Below the pieces are notes generated by a model. That model worked only from the letters and a program-made list of their open reading frames with translations, was not told the DNA's origin and searched no databases. The translations under genes and the position numbers were made by a program. This document shows, in pieces, positions 4,620 through 6,774 of a stretch of 6,774 nt of DNA. Positions within the stretch are counted from its first letter, which is position 1. Every line of letters starts with the position of its first letter. The DNA is from a bacterium HR41 (GTDB lineage: Bacteria > Actinomycetota > Thermoleophilia > Solirubrobacterales > Thermoleophilaceae): assembly GCA_002898855.1 (NCBI GenBank), contig BEIR01000071.1, positions 1-6,774 on the forward strand, written 5' to 3'.

Positions 4620-5860
4620 GCGCCCTCTCGTCCCTGCTCCGCGCGGTCGACGATTTCCTGTTCGAGCGGGTGCCGGTGGCGGCGGACGATCGCTCGAGCG
4701 GTGCGAAAGCGCCGGCTGCCACCGACGTCGCCGACACGGGCCGCGCTGCAACTCGCAACACCTGGTGCGACGCAGAGAGCTCGCCGCCGGACGACGCAAG
4801 CCAGCTACGGGCGTCGGCGCGTGTACACGGCGGCGGATGCCGCTCCGCCGACCCTGCCGAGCGCTCGGCAAGGTCACACTCCGAGGCGCGAGCGTTCAAG
4901 GCGGTGCCGACGCTGTCGCTGTCCCGGCCCCCCTCTCCCGCAAGCTTCCCGGCCAGAGCGGCTCGGGTGCCGCTGGTCGGCGTCATCGCGCTGCGGCAAG
5001 GGGACGGCGCGACGACCACCGCGCGAGCGTTGGCGCTCGCCATCCGCGCCCGGCGCCGTCGGCGAACGCGGGAGCCCCGGGTGGTGGTCGTCGAGCTAGC
5101 GTCCCGCTCGCTCGCGGCACCGCCGGGCGCCGGACGCGCGCCCGCAGTACCCGCGGAGAACCCGGGCAGCGAGAGTGGGCGGGCGCCCAACGGATCCCAC
5201 CGCGTCGCAGACGTTGGCGGGGCGCTCGGCGGTGCGAGAGCACGCGGTTTGCAGGCGCTGTTCGCCGCCGCAGGTTGCCCGCTGCGGCGGGTCGGGCGCT
5301 TGGCGATCGTCGACCCGCTGCGCGTCCACGAGCTGCACGCGCCCGCGGGCGGGCAGCTCTCCGGTGGCCAGCCCGCGGGGGAGCCCTCGGCGGGAGGTGC
5401 GCACTCGCACTCGAAGGCACCCGCGTCCGCGCCCGCGCCACATTCCGAAGCGGCGTTCCTCGCTGCGCTCGGGACGGCTGTGACCCTTGCCGGCGGCAGC
5501 GCGGTAGTCGTCGATCTCGGCTGTCGAGCGCTCGACGAGATCCCGCCCGGGCTCGACGCTCTCGCGCTCGTTGTTGGTGCGACAGCTCCGGCACCTCTTC
5601 TCCGTCTTGCCTTGGCAGCGCTAGCAGTCTGCCCAGAAGCGTGGTGCGAGCCCAGTTCGCGGCGCCCGGTTGGGCGTGTCGCGCTGCTCGTCCGCGCCGA
5701 CCGCAGCGACCGGTCGGTCGAAGGGATGCCGCCGGTTCCCCACGTGCAGTGGCCGCACGCGCCGCTCGCGGCGCGACTCGCCGCGGCGGGGGTCGCGGCT
5801 GGGGTGTTCTCGGCGCCTGCTGCGAGCCTCTGGCGCGAGCTGTTCGGCGAGCCGCGCTGA
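4616..5860 (+). CDS. CpaE/TadZ-like MinD-family protein with degenerate P-loop
   Basis: The 414-aa product looks like the MinD/ParA-type localisation factor of Tad pilus loci (CpaE/TadZ). An N-terminal region (1-115) of low-complexity Ala/Ser/Pro character precedes the NTPase-like fold. VPLVGVIALRQGDGATTTARALALAI (118-143) matches beta-1 and the P-loop: RQGDGATTTA aligns with KGGVGKTTTA, but the invariant Walker A lysine is Ala132 and the MinD signature lysine is Arg127. Loss of this lysine is known for CpaE proteins. VVVVELASRS (156-165) sits where the A' strand should be, and AVVVDLGCRALDEIP (296-310) where Walker B and switch II should be. PVGRVALLVRADRS (351-364) resembles the late base-binding strand. 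Two Pro/Gly-rich inserts (about 167-195 and 240-278) enlarge it. GTG 4616 follows a G-run (4605-4610). Probably non-hydrolysing, or an atypical nucleotide binder. Confidence 0.62.
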   Translation: MSALSSLLRAVDDFLFERVPVAADDRSSGAKAPAATDVADTGRAATRNTWCDAESSPPDDASQLRASARVHGGGCRSADPAERSARSHSEARAFKAVPTLSLSRPPSPASFPARAARVPLVGVIALRQGDGATTTARALALAIRARRRRRTREPRVVVVELASRSLAAPPGAGRAPAVPAENPGSESGRAPNGSHRVADVGGALGGARARGLQALFAAAGCPLRRVGRLAIVDPLRVHELHAPAGGQLSGGQPAGEPSAGGAHSHSKAPASAPAPHSEAAFLAALGTAVTLAGGSAVVVDLGCRALDEIPPGLDALALVVGATAPAPLLRLALAALAVCPEAWCEPSSRRPVGRVALLVRADRSDRSVEGMPPVPHVQWPHAPLAARLAAAGVAAGVFSAPAASLWRELFGEPR

Positions 5861-5864
5861 CGGA

Positions 5865-5899
5865 CGGCTCGTCGCGTGGGCTGCGGCGGTCGCGAGCCG
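5865..5899. other. Inverted repeat just after the CpaE-like stop
   Basis: CGGCTCG (5865-5871) is the exact reverse complement of CGAGCCG (5893-5899), with a 21-nt loop, starting five bases after the TGA at 5858-5860. There is no T tract. It could be a weak terminator or processing hairpin, but 7-bp matches with this loop are not rare in GC-rich DNA. Confidence 0.2.
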
Positions 5900-5932
5900 C
5901 GATCGCCCGGCCTGCCGCGCCGCCGTCCGCTC

Positions 5933-5968
5933 TATCGCGCGTCTGCGGATGCCGGCAGGCAAGCGCTC
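5933..5968 (+). repeat. 36-bp direct repeat, copy 1
   Basis: The 36 bases run from TATCGCGC to AAGCGCTC with the palindrome TGCCGGCA in the core. They match copy 2 (6004-6039) at 35 of 36 positions; the only difference is G5941 versus C6012. The offset is 71 bp, not a multiple of three, so the repeat is not conserved as a peptide. It lies in the 243-nt gap 5861-6103, in which I can support no gene. Confidence 0.85.
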
Positions 5969-6003
5969 CACCGCTCGCGCCCGGATCGGCCCACAACACC
6001 AGG

Positions 6004-6039
6004 TATCGCGCCTCTGCGGATGCCGGCAGGCAAGCGCTC
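6004..6039 (+). repeat. 36-bp direct repeat, copy 2
   Basis: Second copy of the 36-bp element, separated from copy 1 by a 35-nt unrelated spacer (5969-6003). No third copy is found at the same spacing on either side. The last base overlaps the start of an 8-bp inverted repeat (6039-6065). Confidence 0.85.
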
Positions 6040-6065
6040 GCCTGTTTGCCGCGCTGTAACAGGCG
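6039..6065. other. Perfect 8-bp inverted repeat upstream of the TadG-like gene
   Basis: CGCCTGTT (6039-6046) pairs exactly with AACAGGCG (6058-6065) around an 11-nt loop. It starts on the last base of repeat copy 2 and ends 38 nt before GTG 6104. It could be an operator, an mRNA hairpin in the leader of the TadG-like gene, or a weak terminator; no T tract follows. Confidence 0.4.
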
Positions 6066-6091
6066 CAAGCCCCCGGTAACGCGGCTGGCGC

Positions 6092-6096
6092 GAGGG
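6092..6096 (+). promoter_or_regulatory. Ribosome binding site GAGGG for the TadG-like gene
   Basis: GAGGG ends seven bases before GTG 6104 and is the reason for choosing that start over the in-frame GTG at 6122, which has GGAAC 9-13 nt upstream (6109-6113) and no better match. Confidence 0.45.
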
Positions 6097-6103
6097 TCTT
6101 CGT

Positions 6104-6774
6104 GTGACGCGGAACCTGTGCGTGATCAGGGCGTGGCACCGCCGTTGCCCGCGCCCCTGCGCCACCCCCGAGGGGTCGGGAGCGCGCTCACTAGAGGCCG
6201 CCCCGCGCGCCTGGCGCACGCGCTGGCGGTCAGCGCAAGGACAGGCGCTGCCTCTCGTGCTCGTCTTCGTCGTGTTGACGAGCGGCTTCGTTCTCGCGCT
6301 CGCGGCCGTCGGCGCAGGGCTCACCGGCAAGGGGCGTCTGCAGCGCGCAGCCGACCTGGCGGCGCTGGCGGCAGGGCGGACGATGGCCCGCAACTACCAC
6401 AGCTTGTTCGTGGCACCGACGCTTCCAGGCGGTCGCCCTAACCCGCTGCACCTGAGCGACAGCGCGTACCGCTCGCTGGCAGAGCGCGCGGCCGTGCGCA
6501 CGGCGCGTGCAAACGGTGCCGAAGGGCACGCGATCGCGGTCGAGTTCGGAGCGGGTTTCGCACCCACGACCGTCGCGGTGACTGTTCGGGGCACCGTCGC
6601 GACGCCGCTCGATCGGCGGCTCGGCCGGTCGCGCCGACCGCGCGCCCGCGCTCGCGCGGCCGCCGCGATCGTGCCGCCCGCAGCGATCGCGCCACCGCTC
6701 GGCGGCGGCGGCAGCGGCGGCTACGACGGGCCGCTTGCCTACCGCCAGGGCAAGCCGATGCGCCCCGATGTAGC
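6104..6774 (+). CDS. TadG-like pilus-locus protein (Flp pilus-assembly TadE/G-like N-domain), 3' end outside window
   Basis: The frame is open from GTG 6104 to the right edge: 223 whole codons with no stop. A basic, Cys-containing N-terminal tail (1-44, with CPRPC at 15-19) precedes the diagnostic block. QGQALPLVLVFVVLTSGF (45-62) starts a membrane helix that runs to about 72. GKGRLQRAADLAALAAGRTMA (75-95) is the amphipathic RAADxAALAxA element typical of the TadE/G-like N-terminal domain. About 130-170 (EGHAIAVEFG, TVAVTVRGTVATPL) looks like a beta-rich outer domain. The later part turns Arg/Ala/Pro-rich and then Gly-rich (GGGGSGGYDG), probably a linker. TadG-type proteins are anchored in the membrane and often associate with the wall or envelope. 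It lies 243 nt after the CpaE-like gene on the same strand, with a good ribosome site and possibly its own promoter in the gap. Confidence 0.7.
   Translation, partial: MTRNLCVIRAWHRRCPRPCATPEGSGARSLEAAPRAWRTRWRSAQGQALPLVLVFVVLTSGFVLALAAVGAGLTGKGRLQRAADLAALAAGRTMARNYHSLFVAPTLPGGRPNPLHLSDSAYRSLAERAAVRTARANGAEGHAIAVEFGAGFAPTTVAVTVRGTVATPLDRRLGRSRRPRARARAAAAIVPPAAIAPPLGGGGSGGYDGPLAYRQGKPMRPDV

Noticed and set aside
4830..4848. Hairpin GGCGGA/TCCGCC inside the CpaE-like gene
   Set aside because: It lies in a well-supported coding region and such short GC stems are expected by chance.
3973..5190. Long minus-strand open frame (about 405 codons)
   Set aside because: It is antisense to the pseudopilin and CpaE-like genes and includes a poly-Ala run from the trinucleotide tract; no domain or start signal supports it.
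5899..5906. GCGATCGC octamer palindrome (HIP1-like)
   Set aside because: GATCG-containing octamers are frequent in GC-rich genomes and one copy in this gap says nothing.
5933..6039. A two-repeat CRISPR array (36-bp repeat, 35-nt spacer)
   Set aside because: The geometry fits, but only two copies exist with no third at the same interval, the repeat resembles no CRISPR repeat I know, and no cas gene is nearby. A dispersed or regulatory repeat is more likely.
4765..6441. Long plus-strand open frame (about 558 codons) across the CpaE-like gene, the gap and the TadG-like gene
   Set aside because: The product is Arg/Ala-rich without domains, and it crosses two better-supported genes in other frames.

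Overview
The window is very GC-rich, and its coding regions carry strong G/C bias at third codon positions. GTG starts, 4-nt GTGA/ATGA overlaps and TAnnnT -10-like hexamers close to start codons point to a high-GC actinobacterium. The small secreted or membrane protein at 1872-2141 and the uppP plus small-membrane-protein pair remind me of the Thermoleophilia/Solirubrobacterales, but that placement is inference.

Left part (1-3496), housekeeping and envelope genes. The 3' end of a GT4-type glycosyltransferase (+) converges on an enoyl-CoA hydratase/isomerase gene (-), with a strong GC hairpin filling the 32 nt between their stop codons. Upstream of the hydratase on the minus strand lie a possible 25-codon leader ORF and an 89-aa protein with a signal peptide and one membrane segment. 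A 143-nt divergent intergenic region separates these from uppP (+, undecaprenyl-diphosphate phosphatase). uppP is followed by a 118-aa membrane protein that may be transcribed from its own leaderless promoter.

Right part (3623-6774), a tightly packed plus-strand cluster that looks like the minor-pilin and accessory section of a Tad/Flp-type pilus or related secretion locus. It holds a 109-aa TadE-like pseudopilin (GTG 3623), a second pseudopilin-like gene joined by a GTGA overlap (3949-4548), a possible 24-aa coupled mini-ORF with GTGA overlaps at both ends (4545-4619), and a 414-aa CpaE/TadZ-like MinD-family protein whose P-loop lysine is replaced (4616-5860). A 243-nt noncoding gap follows with a 36-bp direct repeat in two copies and an 8-bp inverted repeat. 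The last gene is TadG-like and runs off the right edge (6104-6774). No TadA ATPase, TadB/C platform protein, secretin or prepilin peptidase lies in the window, so these would have to be outside it.

Three things deserve a second look. First, the reading-frame conflict between 3954 and 4230: codon-position composition favours a frame other than the one that carries the pseudopilin motif. Second, the degenerate nucleotide-binding site of the CpaE-like protein. Third, the paired 36-bp repeats in the gap of the pilus cluster.
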